Positions 1-9,917 of a stretch of DNA of 64,000 nucleotides are shown here, one piece after another. How positions within the stretch are numbered: position 1 is the first letter of the stretch; the number at the start of each line of letters is the position of its first letter. Under the pieces are notes generated by a model that did no database searches, was not told where the DNA came from, and saw only the letters and a program-made list of their open reading frames with translations. The DNA lies in assembly GCA_029268225.1 (NCBI GenBank), contig JAJUGJ010000003.1, positions 1 through 64,000 on the forward strand. The letters run 5' to 3'. The stretch comes from Burkholderiales bacterium. Its GTDB lineage: Bacteria; Pseudomonadota; Gammaproteobacteria; Burkholderiales; Burkholderiaceae_C. A program made the translations under genes and the position numbers.

Positions 1-1464
<1,464 letters not shown>

Positions 1465-1520
1465 TGCCCTGAGGTGCGGTTCGCCGCACCTGTCGCCTGG
1501 CAACTTCAGCCAGACCAAAG

Positions 1521-1551
1521 AAAAAGGCCGCTGGGTTCAGCGGCCTTTTTT
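1521..1551 (+). terminator. Intrinsic terminator after groL
   Basis: An 8-bp perfect stem, GGCCGCTG (1526-1533) and CAGCGGCC (1538-1545), with a 4-base loop is followed by six T's and preceded by A's. It lies 57 bases past the groEL stop. The flanking A/T runs mean it could also terminate leftward transcripts. Confidence 0.92.
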
Positions 1552-1570
1552 CATGTCTGCAGGAACTGGC

Positions 1571-1738
1571 TCAGTGAGCGCGGCCCTCGCGCACATCCTT
1601 GTCATGTCGCTCGGTGTCTTGCTTGACGTGTTGAGCAACGTACCAAGCGATGTAGCCCAGCATGACGAACATGAAGGCAATCACGGCCAAGCTCATCAGG
1701 CCATAGTCGGTGGTCAGGAAGTCGGTCAATGCTTGCAT
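1571..1738 (-). CDS. DUF3149-like single-pass membrane miniprotein
   Basis: A 55-residue protein with one hydrophobic segment (about residues 13-34, rich in Leu, Ile, Phe and Met) and a charged, basic-acidic C-terminal tail. The N-terminal DFLTTDYGLMSLAVI stretch resembles the small DUF3149 family, which is common in betaproteobacteria and has no known function. The ATG at 1736-1738 is chosen over longer in-frame starts because a GGAGAA ribosome-binding site lies about 6 bases upstream and family members are this short. It is convergent with groEL. I assign no role. Confidence 0.75.
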   Translation of the reverse strand: MQALTDFLTTDYGLMSLAVIAFMFVMLGYIAWYVAQHVKQDTERHDKDVREGRAH

Positions 1739-1868
1739 GATGGTTCTCCGTTGTGCTTTCTTGGATCTATCAAACCGCGGATTGAGCCAGGGCGTTCTGA
1801 CTTGGATCAAGTTTGTATGCGCCTTGCGCGGCTTTGGCAAGCGGCTTTGACGCGGCACAATCTGCCAC

Positions 1869-4124
1869 ATGCTTTCCCCTTTTCTTCGCACGTGCTGGCG
1901 TGCTGTCTGTGGCTGGGCCTTGCTCGGCTTGCTCTCGGCCTCGGCGCTGGCAGAGCGGCCCAAGGTCGGCCTCGTGCTGTCCGGTGGCGGGGCGCGTGGC
2001 CTGGCTCACGTCGGGGTGCTCAAGGTGCTGGAGCGAGAGCGTATTCCGGTCGATGTGATCGCAGGCACCTCCATGGGGGCCATCGTCGGTGGCCTGTACG
2101 CCAGCGGCCTCTCGGCACAGGAAGTGGAGCGGGAAGTCGAGCGACTGGACTGGGACAATGTGTTTGCCAGCCGCGTGGAGCGGCGAGAGCTGTCCCAGCG
2201 TCGCAAGGAGCACGACTTCGAAGTCTCCCCCTTGCTGGAAATCGGCATTGGTGCCGATGGATTCAAAGCGCCGTTGGGCTCGCTCTCCAGCCGTGTGCTG
2301 GAGGCCCATCTGCGTCGCCTGACCCTGTCGGCCAGCCAGGTCCGCCACTTCGATCAGCTGCCCACCCCCTTCCGTGCGGTGGCGACCGACATGGAAACCG
2401 GGCAGGCCGTGATCCTGTCCGAGGGAGACCTGGCCACCGCCTTGCGCAGCAGCATGTCGGTGCCCGGCATTTTTGCGCCGCTGGAGGTCAGTGGGCGCAT
2501 CCTGGGTGATGGTGGCCTGGTCAACAACACGCCGGTCGATGTGGCCCGCGCCATGGGGGCGCAGCGACTCATCGTGGTCAACATTGGCACGTCGCTGGCG
2601 CCGCGTGAAACCCTGTCGACCCTGACCGGGGTGACGGCGCAGATGATCAACATCCTGACCGAGCAAAACGTGCAGCAAAGCCTGCGCTCGCTCACCCCAC
2701 AGGATGTCTTGATTGCACCTCGACTGGAAGGGCTGACCTCGGCCGACTTCAACCGGGCACGTGAATTCATGGACCAGGGCGAGGTGCAGGCGGAGGCCAT
2801 GGTGCTGCGCATGCAGGACCTGCAGATGTCCGAGGCCGATTACGCGGCCTGGCAGGCTGCTCGGCAGCGCCGCCAGCCGCCGCCACCTACCTTGCAGTTC
2901 GTGCGCACCGAAGGATCCGAGTTGACCCGACCGGATCGGCGCGCCGACATGTTCGCCAGTCAGCCGGGCCAGGTGTTCGACGTGGCCAAGGCTGAGCGTG
3001 ACATCAATTTGCTGGCCGCTTCGGGCGACTACCTGCGCACCGACTACCGACTGGTGCGCACACCGCAGGGCGAGGCCGGGCTGGTGTACGAACTGGAGGA
3101 CAAGCCCTGGGGCCCCAACTATCTCCAGATGGGTCTGGATTTCAGCGCGGACAACCGTGGGCGCAGTGCTTTCAACCTCAAGCTGGTGCACAACCGCCAT
3201 TGGTTTGACAACGCGGGCAGCGAGTGGCGCAACATCCTGCGTCTGGGCACCAGCCCTTTGCTCGGCACCGAGTGGTATCGCCCCATGGCGTGGCAACTGC
3301 CCGATGGGTTGAGCGGCTTTGTGGCCGTGGCGGCCAACGCACAGCGACGCACCTTTGACGTCTACCGCGACCCCGATGGCGAGGAGGACGCACGCAACGA
3401 GCGCGGACAGACCCAGTTCGCCCTGGATGTGGGCCTGAACTGGCGTGAGTTGGGGGAGTGGCGCTTGGGCTGGGTCGAGCAGATCGGGCGCGATCGCCTG
3501 TCGTTGGCCTCGGACGACTACCTGATGTCACGCCCTGGCGTGTCTCTGGTGGAGCGGTGGCGGGAGAGTGGCTGGCGCCTCAAGGCTGTGTTCGATCAGT
3601 TGGACCACGCCTACTTTCCGTCCAAGGGGTGGCGGCTGGATGGGCAATGGTTCCAGGGGCAAGGTCGTGCGCGCCGTGACAGCAGCTACGCCGAGGGCTA
3701 CCTGCGCTACCTCGACGTGCAGGGCCAGTGGGTGAATTCCTGGGGGCCCCACACGGTCAGCCTGATGGGCCGCCTGGCCCTCTCCGAGGGGGCGCAGCCG
3801 GCGATCGGGCGCTTCGGTCTGGGTGGCTTCCAGCAACTGTCGGGCTACGCGCCCTTTCAGGTGGCCGGGCCTCAAGTGGCCCTGCTGCGGTGGGGCTACC
3901 ACGTGCGTCTGAGCGACATGATCCTGACCCGAGGCCTGTTTGCGGGTGCCAGCCTGGAGGTGGGCAACGCCTGGCAGCTGCCGCGAGATGTGTGGACGGG
4001 ACCCAAGAAGACCGGCTTCAGCCTCTACCTGGGTGCCGACACGGCCATCGGGCCGGTGTACACCGCCATCTTGCACAGCCCAGGCGTGGGGCCGACCCTG
4101 ATGCTGTTTGTCGGTCGGCCGTGA
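1869..4124 (+). CDS. PlpD-like patatin phospholipase with outer-membrane barrel
   Basis: A 751-residue protein built like type Vd autotransporters such as Pseudomonas PlpD. A signal peptide (about 1-29, ending SASALAE) is followed by a patatin lipase domain (about 32-230), a POTRA-like segment, and a C-terminal BamA/D15-like beta-barrel of about 350 residues. The lipase parts are visible: the oxyanion loop GGGARG (39-44), the nucleophile GTSMG with Ser68, and the catalytic Asp214 in DGG. In this family the enzyme hydrolyses phospholipids or lysophospholipids at or outside the outer membrane. The gene stands alone between divergent small genes and the convergent cheB. Whether the passenger is released is inferred from the family only. 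Confidence 0.9.
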   Translation: MLSPFLRTCWRAVCGWALLGLLSASALAERPKVGLVLSGGGARGLAHVGVLKVLERERIPVDVIAGTSMGAIVGGLYASGLSAQEVEREVERLDWDNVFASRVERRELSQRRKEHDFEVSPLLEIGIGADGFKAPLGSLSSRVLEAHLRRLTLSASQVRHFDQLPTPFRAVATDMETGQAVILSEGDLATALRSSMSVPGIFAPLEVSGRILGDGGLVNNTPVDVARAMGAQRLIVVNIGTSLAPRETLSTLTGVTAQMINILTEQNVQQSLRSLTPQDVLIAPRLEGLTSADFNRAREFMDQGEVQAEAMVLRMQDLQMSEADYAAWQAARQRRQPPPPTLQFVRTEGSELTRPDRRADMFASQPGQVFDVAKAERDINLLAASGDYLRTDYRLVRTPQGEAGLVYELEDKPWGPNYLQMGLDFSADNRGRSAFNLKLVHNRHWFDNAGSEWRNILRLGTSPLLGTEWYRPMAWQLPDGLSGFVAVAANAQRRTFDVYRDPDGEEDARNERGQTQFALDVGLNWRELGEWRLGWVEQIGRDRLSLASDDYLMSRPGVSLVERWRESGWRLKAVFDQLDHAYFPSKGWRLDGQWFQGQGRARRDSSYAEGYLRYLDVQGQWVNSWGPHTVSLMGRLALSEGAQPAIGRFGLGGFQQLSGYAPFQVAGPQVALLRWGYHVRLSDMILTRGLFAGASLEVGNAWQLPRDVWTGPKKTGFSLYLGADTAIGPVYTAILHSPGVGPTLMLFVGRP

Positions 4125-4136
4125 TTCGAATCGGGG

Positions 4137-5279
4137 TCAGACGCGGCTGAGCGCCTGACCCACGGTGGCGCGCAGGTGGTCCAGCACATGCTGCGCAATC
4201 TTGTTGAGCGGCAACACCTCCTGCACCGCGCCTGCGGCGATGGCCTCCCGAGGCATGCCGAACACCACGCAGCTGGCCTCATCCTGGGCCACGCAATAGG
4301 CGCCGGCATCGCGCATCTCACGCATGGCCTTGGCGCCGTCGGCGCCCATGCCGGTCAGCATGATGCCGATGGCATTGGGCCCGGCCACACGCGCCGCCGA
4401 CTTGAACAGCACTTCCACGCTGGGCTTGTGGCGGTTGACCGGGTCACCGTCTTGAACACGGGCAATGTAGTTGGCGCCCGAGCGCTCCACGCTCAGGTGC
4501 AGGCCACCGGGGGCAATGTAGGCATGGCCGGGCAGGATGCGCTCGCCATCGCTGGCTTCCTTGACGCGGATCTTGCACAGCCCGTCCAGACGGGCCGCGT
4601 AATTGCGCGTGAAGCCAGGCGGCATGTGCTGGGTGATGACCACGCCGGGTGCGTCTGCGGGCAGCGACAACAGCACCTCCTTGGTGGCCTCGGTACCGCC
4701 CGTCGAGGCGCCAATGAAAATCAGCTTCTCGGTGGACAGACGTCCCAGGCTGTAAGAGCCGGTGTTCAGGGGCTTGGGGGCCGCTGGCGAGGCACCTGGC
4801 GTTGCGCGTGCAGCGGATGTCGGCACACCACCGGTGGGCGAGGCCGCCGGTGCAGCGCTGGTGGCCAGCCGATGAATGCGCGCTTTCGAGGCCACCCGGA
4901 TCTTGTCCGTGATGTCGTCGGACAACTGACGCAGGCCGTCCACCACACCGATCTTGGGCTTGGACACGAAGTCCACCGCGCCCAACTCCAGCGCCTTGAG
5001 GGTCACCTCGGCGCCGCGCTCCGTCAGCGTGGACACCATCACCACCGGCATCGGCCGCAGGCGCATCAGCTTGGACAGAAAGTCCAGGCCGTCCATGCGC
5101 GGCATCTCCACATCCAGCGTGATCACGTCCGGGTTGAGGTTACGGATCATCTCGCGGGCCACGAAGGGGTCGGCCGCCGCGCCGATGCATTCCATGTCAG
5201 GCTGTCGGTTGATGATCTCGGTCAGCATGCTGCGAACCAGCGCCGAGTCGTCGACCACCACCACACGAATCTTGGGCAT
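4137..5279 (-). CDS. cheB: Chemotaxis response regulator, glutamate methylesterase/deamidase CheB
   Basis: Removes methyl groups from chemoreceptor glutamates during adaptation. The 380-residue protein has an N-terminal receiver domain (1-125, phospho-acceptor Asp56 in TLDVEMP), a Pro/Ala/Ser-rich linker (about 140-178) and a C-terminal esterase domain. The catalytic triad is visible as Ser192 (GASTGG), His218 (ITQHMP) and Asp314 (GMGADG). It is the last gene of a cheR-cheD-cheB unit, 15 bases after cheD. Its 3' end nearly meets the convergent patatin gene, with a GGGTCAG/CTGACCC inverted repeat at 4134-4161 overlapping the stop. Confidence 0.97.
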   Translation of the reverse strand: MPKIRVVVVDDSALVRSMLTEIINRQPDMECIGAAADPFVAREMIRNLNPDVITLDVEMPRMDGLDFLSKLMRLRPMPVVMVSTLTERGAEVTLKALELGAVDFVSKPKIGVVDGLRQLSDDITDKIRVASKARIHRLATSAAPAASPTGGVPTSAARATPGASPAAPKPLNTGSYSLGRLSTEKLIFIGASTGGTEATKEVLLSLPADAPGVVITQHMPPGFTRNYAARLDGLCKIRVKEASDGERILPGHAYIAPGGLHLSVERSGANYIARVQDGDPVNRHKPSVEVLFKSAARVAGPNAIGIMLTGMGADGAKAMREMRDAGAYCVAQDEASCVVFGMPREAIAAGAVQEVLPLNKIAQHVLDHLRATVGQALSRV

Positions 5280-5294
5280 GTCGTTCTCCGCCTG

Positions 5295-6017
5295 TCAGAA
5301 CAGGTCGATCGAGCCGCCGCCACTGGAGACGGGGGCCACTTTTTGCGCCGCCAGGCGCTCTTGTTGCAGGATGGCTTCCGGATTGCTGGGCGCCAGGCGC
5401 TTGACCATGGCCTTGCCGCTGTGTGGCAGGAAGCAGACCTTGCGCGGGTAGATGTCGAGGACGTCCTTGGACACCACCGGAATGCGTTCGGTCTTGAGGT
5501 ATTCCATCACGAAGGCGGTGTTGCGCTCACCCACGTTGATGGTGTTCATGCCGCTGATCACCGCGCCACCGCCAAAGACCTTGGCCTCCATCGTCATCCG
5601 CGAGGCCCCCAGTTTCAGCAACTCGTTGATCAGCAATTCCATGGCGTACGAGCCATACCGGCCGGAGTCCTGACCATTGCCGCCACTGTCGGGCAGCATG
5701 AAGTGGTTCATGCCGCCCACCTTGGCCTGACGGTCCCACAGGCACACGGCAATGCACGAGCCCAGCGTCGTCATGATCAGCAGGTCTTCGTTGTAGACGA
5801 AGTACTCGCCCGGCAGGATCTTGACGGCTTCAGATTTGAAGTGCGCGTCGAAAAAGTAAAAGGAGGCTTCGCCCGGTTTGGGCGTGCGGGCCTTGAGCCG
5901 CGCCAGACGCTCCGTGCGTGGTCCGGGTGCCAGGGCCGCCGAGGCCAGAGGTCCCGGCGCTTTGCTGGCGCCCGGGGAGGCACCGCGCGCGTGACCGAAG
6001 GGGGGGATGCTGGACAT
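5295..6017 (-). CDS. cheD: Chemoreceptor glutamine deamidase CheD
   Basis: Deamidates specific receptor glutamines and, in some bacteria, modulates CheC. The 240-residue protein holds the CheD core with the catalytic Cys in LGSCIAV and His in GGMNHFMLP. The ATG at 6015-6017 is preferred over an upstream in-frame TTG at 6047 that would overlap cheR, because an AAGGAT ribosome-binding site sits 7 bases before it. The first about 45 residues, rich in Ala and Pro, are a poorly conserved extension before the core. It lies between cheR and cheB on the same strand. Confidence 0.95.
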   Translation of the reverse strand: MSSIPPFGHARGASPGASKAPGPLASAALAPGPRTERLARLKARTPKPGEASFYFFDAHFKSEAVKILPGEYFVYNEDLLIMTTLGSCIAVCLWDRQAKVGGMNHFMLPDSGGNGQDSGRYGSYAMELLINELLKLGASRMTMEAKVFGGGAVISGMNTINVGERNTAFVMEYLKTERIPVVSKDVLDIYPRKVCFLPHSGKAMVKRLAPSNPEAILQQERLAAQKVAPVSSGGGSIDLF

Positions 6018-6043
6018 GAGGTGAATCCTTGTGGCGCGGCGGC

Positions 6044-6871
6044 TCAAACCCGATCGTAGACGGTCTTGCCCTTGAGGACGAAGATGTCGCGCGATTCGGT
6101 GAAGTTTTCAGAGTGACCGACGAAGAGCATGCCCTTGGGCTTCATGACGCCGTGAATGCGCTCGAGCACCTTGCGCTGCGTCGGGCCGTCGAAATAAATC
6201 ATCACATTGCGGCAGAACACCACATCGAACGGGTCGCCCAACTGCCATTGGGGCTGCATGAGGTTGAACGGGCGGAATTCCACCATGCGCGTCAATTCCG
6301 GCTTGACCCGGATGTAGCCGGTGTTGTTGCCTTTGCCGCGCAGAAAGAACTGCTTGAGCCGTTGCGGGCTCAGGCCACGCGCGCCAGCGTCGTACACCGC
6401 GCGGGAGGCGGTTTGCAGCACATTGGTGTCGATGTCGCTGGCCAGGATCTTGACGGGGGCGTTCAGCCCCAGCGTTTCGGCCACCGTGATGGCCAGCGAG
6501 TACGGTTCTTCCCCTGTGGAGGCGGCGCAACACCAGATGCGGGTCGGTTGCGGGCCTCGCGCCTTGAGCCAATCGGCCAGGGTGTGAAAGTGGTGCTCCT
6601 CGCGGAAGAAGGAGGTCAGGTTGGTGGTCAGGCAGTTGACGAACTCCTGCCACTCCTGATGGGCCTGAGGGCCCGAGGCGCTCTCCAGCCACTGGAGGTA
6701 GCTCTCGAACGAGGGGTGTCCGGTCTCCCGCAGACGCCTCGACAGGCGGCTGTACACCATCGCCTGCTTGCCCTCGTGCAGGCTGATGCCCGCCCGATCG
6801 TAGATCAGCGTACGCACACGCGCGAAATCACGGGCGTGAAAGTGAAACTCGCGGTCGGCAACGGTGTCCAT
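6044..6871 (-). CDS. cheR: Chemotaxis protein methyltransferase CheR
   Basis: S-adenosylmethionine-dependent methylation of chemoreceptor glutamates. With the ATG at 6869-6871 the protein is 275 residues, the usual CheR length, with an N-terminal all-helical domain (DFARVRTLIYDRAGI) and a Rossmann methyltransferase domain. The CCAASTGEEPYSLA SAM-binding motif and the FDVVFCRNVMIYF segment are typical. An ORF extension to 7030 gives a 53-residue Cys/Pro-rich N-terminus with no family counterpart and is rejected. No strong ribosome-binding site precedes the chosen ATG. This is the promoter-proximal gene of the cheR-cheD-cheB unit. Confidence 0.95.
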   Translation of the reverse strand: MDTVADREFHFHARDFARVRTLIYDRAGISLHEGKQAMVYSRLSRRLRETGHPSFESYLQWLESASGPQAHQEWQEFVNCLTTNLTSFFREEHHFHTLADWLKARGPQPTRIWCCAASTGEEPYSLAITVAETLGLNAPVKILASDIDTNVLQTASRAVYDAGARGLSPQRLKQFFLRGKGNNTGYIRVKPELTRMVEFRPFNLMQPQWQLGDPFDVVFCRNVMIYFDGPTQRKVLERIHGVMKPKGMLFVGHSENFTESRDIFVLKGKTVYDRV

Positions 6872-7143
6872 GAAGGCGATGACGTGAGGGCAAAAACAAC
6901 GACAGGCAGCAAGGTGTGCCCATGATGACACCTTATCCTTCCCTTGGAATATCGGACTGCATGCCCGCGGGCTTGAGTCCGCCTTTGGGCACGCGAATCC
7001 GGTTCCGGGCAACTCCTTATTAGGCGCCACAACAGGGTGCTTAAGTGCGGCTCAGCCTGCTAGACTTGCGGACAATTGACGAATTTGTCGTGGAGTGAGC
7101 CATCGCATCCCCCAGCTGTCACCCTGCAGTACCTGAGACAAGG
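6872..7143. other. Divergent intergenic region, cheR / GGDEF gene
   Basis: About 270 bases between the cheR start (leftward) and the diguanylate cyclase (rightward). It must hold the cheR promoter and probably that of the GGDEF gene. I searched for a flagellar sigma-28 promoter and found no convincing match. No RNA gene or protein gene is apparent. Confidence 0.5.
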
Positions 7144-7890
7144 TTGATTCCGGAAGGCGTGCTGGATTTGAGCAACGCGCTGGCCTTGCTGACCCAGGCT
7201 GGCTGGCGCGCTCCCACGAATGCCTTGGCCGGTGAATGGCCTTGGGTGCAGGCCATCGTGGATGGCCTGTGCGACCTCTCCAGTCGCGACTCCCTCACGG
7301 GCTTGGCCAATCGACGCCAGTTTGAAACCGCCTTGGCCCGCGAGATCGACCGGGTGGCGCGTGTGGGCGAGCCCTCGCTGTTGTTGGTGGCGGACATCGA
7401 CCATTTCAAGGCCATCAATGACACCCACGGTCACGTGGCCGGCGACTCTGTCATCCGTGCGGTGGCCGAATGCCTGCAGGAGTGCGTCCGCCCCATGGAC
7501 CTGGTGGCCAGAGTCGGGGGCGAAGAGTTTGCGATGATCCTGCCCAATTGCCCACCCGCCTTCGGCCAGGCCGTGGCCGAGCGCATCCGCCACCGTGTGG
7601 CGCAGCGCCAGATCACTCTGCTGGGTGGCAGCCAGACCTCGGTCACCGTCAGCATTGGCGGGGCATTTGCGCCCCAGTGGGTGCGCTCCTCCGTCATCAT
7701 CTGGTCCGAACGTGCGGACCAGCAGTTGTACCGCGCCAAGGCAGAGGGGCGTAACCGCACCTGCCTGGACACCCCGCCCCTGACCGTCGTCAGCGCCGAG
7801 GAAAAGAGTTGCCTGTTCAGCAGTCTTGCGCAATCTGACACCCTTTCGGCCTCAGAAATGCTTGAGGAATACCCGAAAACGACCTCATGA
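7144..7890 (+). CDS. Diguanylate cyclase (GGDEF domain)
   Basis: Makes cyclic di-GMP from two GTP. A single GGDEF domain (about residues 45-210) follows a short N-terminus with no recognisable sensor and no membrane segment, so the enzyme looks cytosolic. The active-site loop is GGEEF (125-129). An intact inhibitory I-site, RPMD (116-119), lies exactly five residues upstream, implying product feedback. The start is uncertain: the TTG at 7144 is used, a GTG at 7159 is an alternative, and neither has a good ribosome-binding site. The gene ends by overlapping the MinD-like gene through ATGA, so the two are probably co-translated. Confidence 0.9.
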   Translation: MIPEGVLDLSNALALLTQAGWRAPTNALAGEWPWVQAIVDGLCDLSSRDSLTGLANRRQFETALAREIDRVARVGEPSLLLVADIDHFKAINDTHGHVAGDSVIRAVAECLQECVRPMDLVARVGGEEFAMILPNCPPAFGQAVAERIRHRVAQRQITLLGGSQTSVTVSIGGAFAPQWVRSSVIIWSERADQQLYRAKAEGRNRTCLDTPPLTVVSAEEKSCLFSSLAQSDTLSASEMLEEYPKTTS

Positions 7891-8699
7891 TGGTGCCCAT
7901 GCCAGTTTCCGAGACCAATCCTTCCAAACCATCCGGCAAGATTGCCCGCACGGTGGCCGTCACCAGCGGCAAGGGTGGGGTGGGCAAGACCTTCTTCAGT
8001 GCCAATCTGGCCACCTCGCTCAGCCGTCAAGGTCTCAAGGTGCTGGTGCTGGATGCCGACCTGGGCCTGGCCAACCTTGACGTCGTGCTGAACCTGTACC
8101 CCAAGATCACTCTGCATGATGTGTTCACAGGCAAGGCCCAGCTGGACGAAGCCATCCTCCCGGCGCCGGGCGGGTTCCATGTGCTGCTGGCCGGTTCAGG
8201 GCTTGTCGAGTATTCGCGCCTGACCCCCGAGGTGCGCGAAAAGCTGCTCGACATCTTCGAGGCCGTCAAGCCGCGTTTTGATGTGATCATCATCGACACC
8301 GGTGCGGGCATCTCCGACGTGGTGCTTTATGCGGTCTCCATGGCCACCGAGGTCATTGTGGTGGCCACACCAGAGCCGACGTCCATGACCGACGCCTATG
8401 CCACCATCAAGGTGTTGGCGGCCCAGCAGTCACGCGAGAAGCTCAACCTGGTGGTCAATCAGGTGGCGCGCCCTGGCGACGGACGCACCATCTGCCAGCA
8501 GTTGCAACAGGTGGTCGACCGTTTTGTGGTGAGCCCCAGCGGCGTGGTGCCCAAGCTGCAATTCCTGGGCGACATTCCCTTCGATCCCTGTGTGCGCGAA
8601 GCCGTGCGCAAGCGCCAGTTGTTGCTGGAACTGCACCCCGGCAGCGGTGCAGCCCTGGGCGTGAACCAGGTGGCGGTGCGCCTCCTGGGGCGTGCCTGA
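7887..8699 (+). CDS. MinD/ParA-family ATPase, FlhG (FleN)-like
   Basis: A 270-residue deviant Walker ATPase. Visible motifs are the P-loop SGKGGVGKT (residues about 27-35), Walker A' LVLDADLGLANLDV and switch II IIIDTGAGIS. The DLGLANLDV stretch and overall length match FlhG/FleN, which limits flagellar number or placement, better than MinD or chromosomal ParA. No MinD C-terminal amphipathic helix is evident. The start overlaps the stop of the diguanylate cyclase, so c-di-GMP production and this ATPase may be co-expressed. The usual flhF and fliA neighbours are absent, so it may be an FlhG paralogue. Alternative starts lie at 7890 and 7899. Confidence 0.85.
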   Translation: MMVPMPVSETNPSKPSGKIARTVAVTSGKGGVGKTFFSANLATSLSRQGLKVLVLDADLGLANLDVVLNLYPKITLHDVFTGKAQLDEAILPAPGGFHVLLAGSGLVEYSRLTPEVREKLLDIFEAVKPRFDVIIIDTGAGISDVVLYAVSMATEVIVVATPEPTSMTDAYATIKVLAAQQSREKLNLVVNQVARPGDGRTICQQLQQVVDRFVVSPSGVVPKLQFLGDIPFDPCVREAVRKRQLLLELHPGSGAALGVNQVAVRLLGRA

Positions 8700-8732
8700 T
8701 TTCGCTGGGCTGTTTTTTCTTTCGGTTTTCCC

Positions 8733-9152
8733 ATGCACGATCCCGTTCAGGCCGATGATCCGGCCGAGGCCCTGCCTGCCACGACCGCGTACGCGTTGCT
8801 CGGGGGCGATGGCCGGGTGCGTGAGTTGGTCGACCGGTTCTACGACCTGATGGATCTGGAGCCTGCCTACGCCGAACTGCGCGCTGCACATGGCACCACG
8901 CTGGACGAGGCGCGTGACAAGCTGTATTGGTTTCTCAGCGGTTGGTTGGGCGGCCCCAGCCTGTACATCGAGCGTTTCGGGCATCCGCGTCTGCGTGCCC
9001 GCCATCTGCCATTTGCCATCGGCATCAAGGAGCGCGATCAGTGGGTTGCCTGCATGAGCCAGGCCATGACCGAGGTGCAGGTGCCCGACGAGCTGGCGCA
9101 GCGCTTGCAGCACGCCTTCATGCAGACGGCCGACTGGATGCGCAACAAGTAG
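8733..9152 (+). CDS. Group II truncated haemoglobin
   Basis: A 139-residue 2-on-2 globin of the trHbO group, which binds O2 or NO and often protects against nitrosative or oxidative stress. Visible landmarks are FYDLMDLEP in the B/C helices, LSGWLGGPSLY, the proximal His in RARHLPFAIG, and the Trp in ERDQWVACM at the G8 position that defines group II. It lies 33 bases after the FlhG-like gene and may be read from the same transcript. No dedicated regulator is adjacent. The NO-responsive NsrR system of this window is 23 kb away. Confidence 0.92.
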   Translation: MHDPVQADDPAEALPATTAYALLGGDGRVRELVDRFYDLMDLEPAYAELRAAHGTTLDEARDKLYWFLSGWLGGPSLYIERFGHPRLRARHLPFAIGIKERDQWVACMSQAMTEVQVPDELAQRLQHAFMQTADWMRNK

Positions 9153-9194
9153 GCGCGCCTGTGCACCTCGCGGTAGCGGCTGCGCCTGTCGCGG

Positions 9195-9905
9195 TTACAG
9201 GCTGGATGTTGGCCGGCCTTTGCCGGGTTTGAGCAGCACGACCAAGGCGCCAACGCCCCCTTCATCGGCCCGCGCCTGGACGAAAGCCAGCACCCGCTCA
9301 CTTTGCACCAGCCAGCGCCGGGTTTTGTCCTTCAGGACAGGCTGCTTGCCAGGGGACCCCAGGCCTTTGCCGTGCACCACGCGCACGCACCGCCAGCCCT
9401 TGAGGTGAGCTTGGCGCAGGAATTCACTCAAGGCTTCACGGGCTTCATCGGTGCGCAAACCATGCAGGTCCAATTCACCTTGCAGCGCCCAGACGCCGCG
9501 GCGCAATTTGCGCACCACGTCGATGCCCAACTCGGGGCGCCGCCACGACAATGTTTCATCGGTTTCCAGCAGGCTTTCCACGTCGAATTCATCAGACAGG
9601 GATTCGCGCAGGGCGGCCTGTTCGTCGATCTGGCGGCGTGCCGGAATGGGTTGAGGGCGTGGTGGTGTGAGGGTGGCGCGCCCCGTTGGGGCAATCCCAT
9701 GCACCGCTCCGACCATGCGCTTGAACAAGGCGGCGTCGGCCTCCTGATGGCGTTGCGCGGCCTCACGTCGCGCTTGTTCGGCGCGCTCTTGCTCACGGCG
9801 TGCGGCAGCCTCTTTCGCGGCCTTGCTCAGGGCGCGCTTGAGGTCAGCAAAATCACGCAGTGTGGTGTTGAGAGGGGGCTTGTTGGTGGGGCTCACAAGG
9901 CGCAA
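9195..9905 (-). CDS. Smr-domain protein
   Basis: A 236-residue protein with a charged Ala/Glu/Arg-rich N-terminal coiled-coil-like region (about 20-70) and a C-terminal Smr domain (about 140-230). The Smr signature is clear: DLHGLRTDEAREAL followed by VRVVHGKGLGSPG. Smr domains act as nucleic-acid endonucleases or in ribosome rescue (SmrB) in other bacteria, and the stand-alone form is widespread in proteobacteria. It is 12 bases downstream of radC on the same strand. Which nucleic acid it acts on cannot be told. Confidence 0.9.
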   Translation of the reverse strand: MRLVSPTNKPPLNTTLRDFADLKRALSKAAKEAAARREQERAEQARREAAQRHQEADAALFKRMVGAVHGIAPTGRATLTPPRPQPIPARRQIDEQAALRESLSDEFDVESLLETDETLSWRRPELGIDVVRKLRRGVWALQGELDLHGLRTDEAREALSEFLRQAHLKGWRCVRVVHGKGLGSPGKQPVLKDKTRRWLVQSERVLAFVQARADEGGVGALVVLLKPGKGRPTSSL

Positions 9906-9917
9906 GCCTACAACAAA

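Noticed and set aside
1770..3296. 508-codon open frame antisense to the patatin gene
   Set aside because: Composition is His/Gln/Arg-heavy and lacks motifs. The opposite strand has clear catalytic motifs and a signal peptide.
4134..4161. Terminator between the patatin gene and cheB
   Set aside because: GGGTCAG/CTGACCC forms a 7-bp stem with a long loop, overlaps the cheB stop and lacks a T-run, so it is mentioned but not called.
4176..6059. Long 627-codon open frame antisense to cheB and cheD
   Set aside because: His/Gln/Arg-rich translation without any recognisable fold. It mirrors the well-defined che genes and arises from GC-rich codon use on the other strand.
6872..7030. 53-residue N-terminal extension of CheR
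   Set aside because: Not conserved in CheR proteins, Cys/Pro-rich, and the internal ATG gives the normal family length.
6872..7143. Sigma-28 flagellar promoter or c-di-GMP riboswitch between cheR and the GGDEF gene
   Set aside because: No good match to the TAAA-N15-GCCGATAA pattern and no GEMM-like conserved core could be found by eye.
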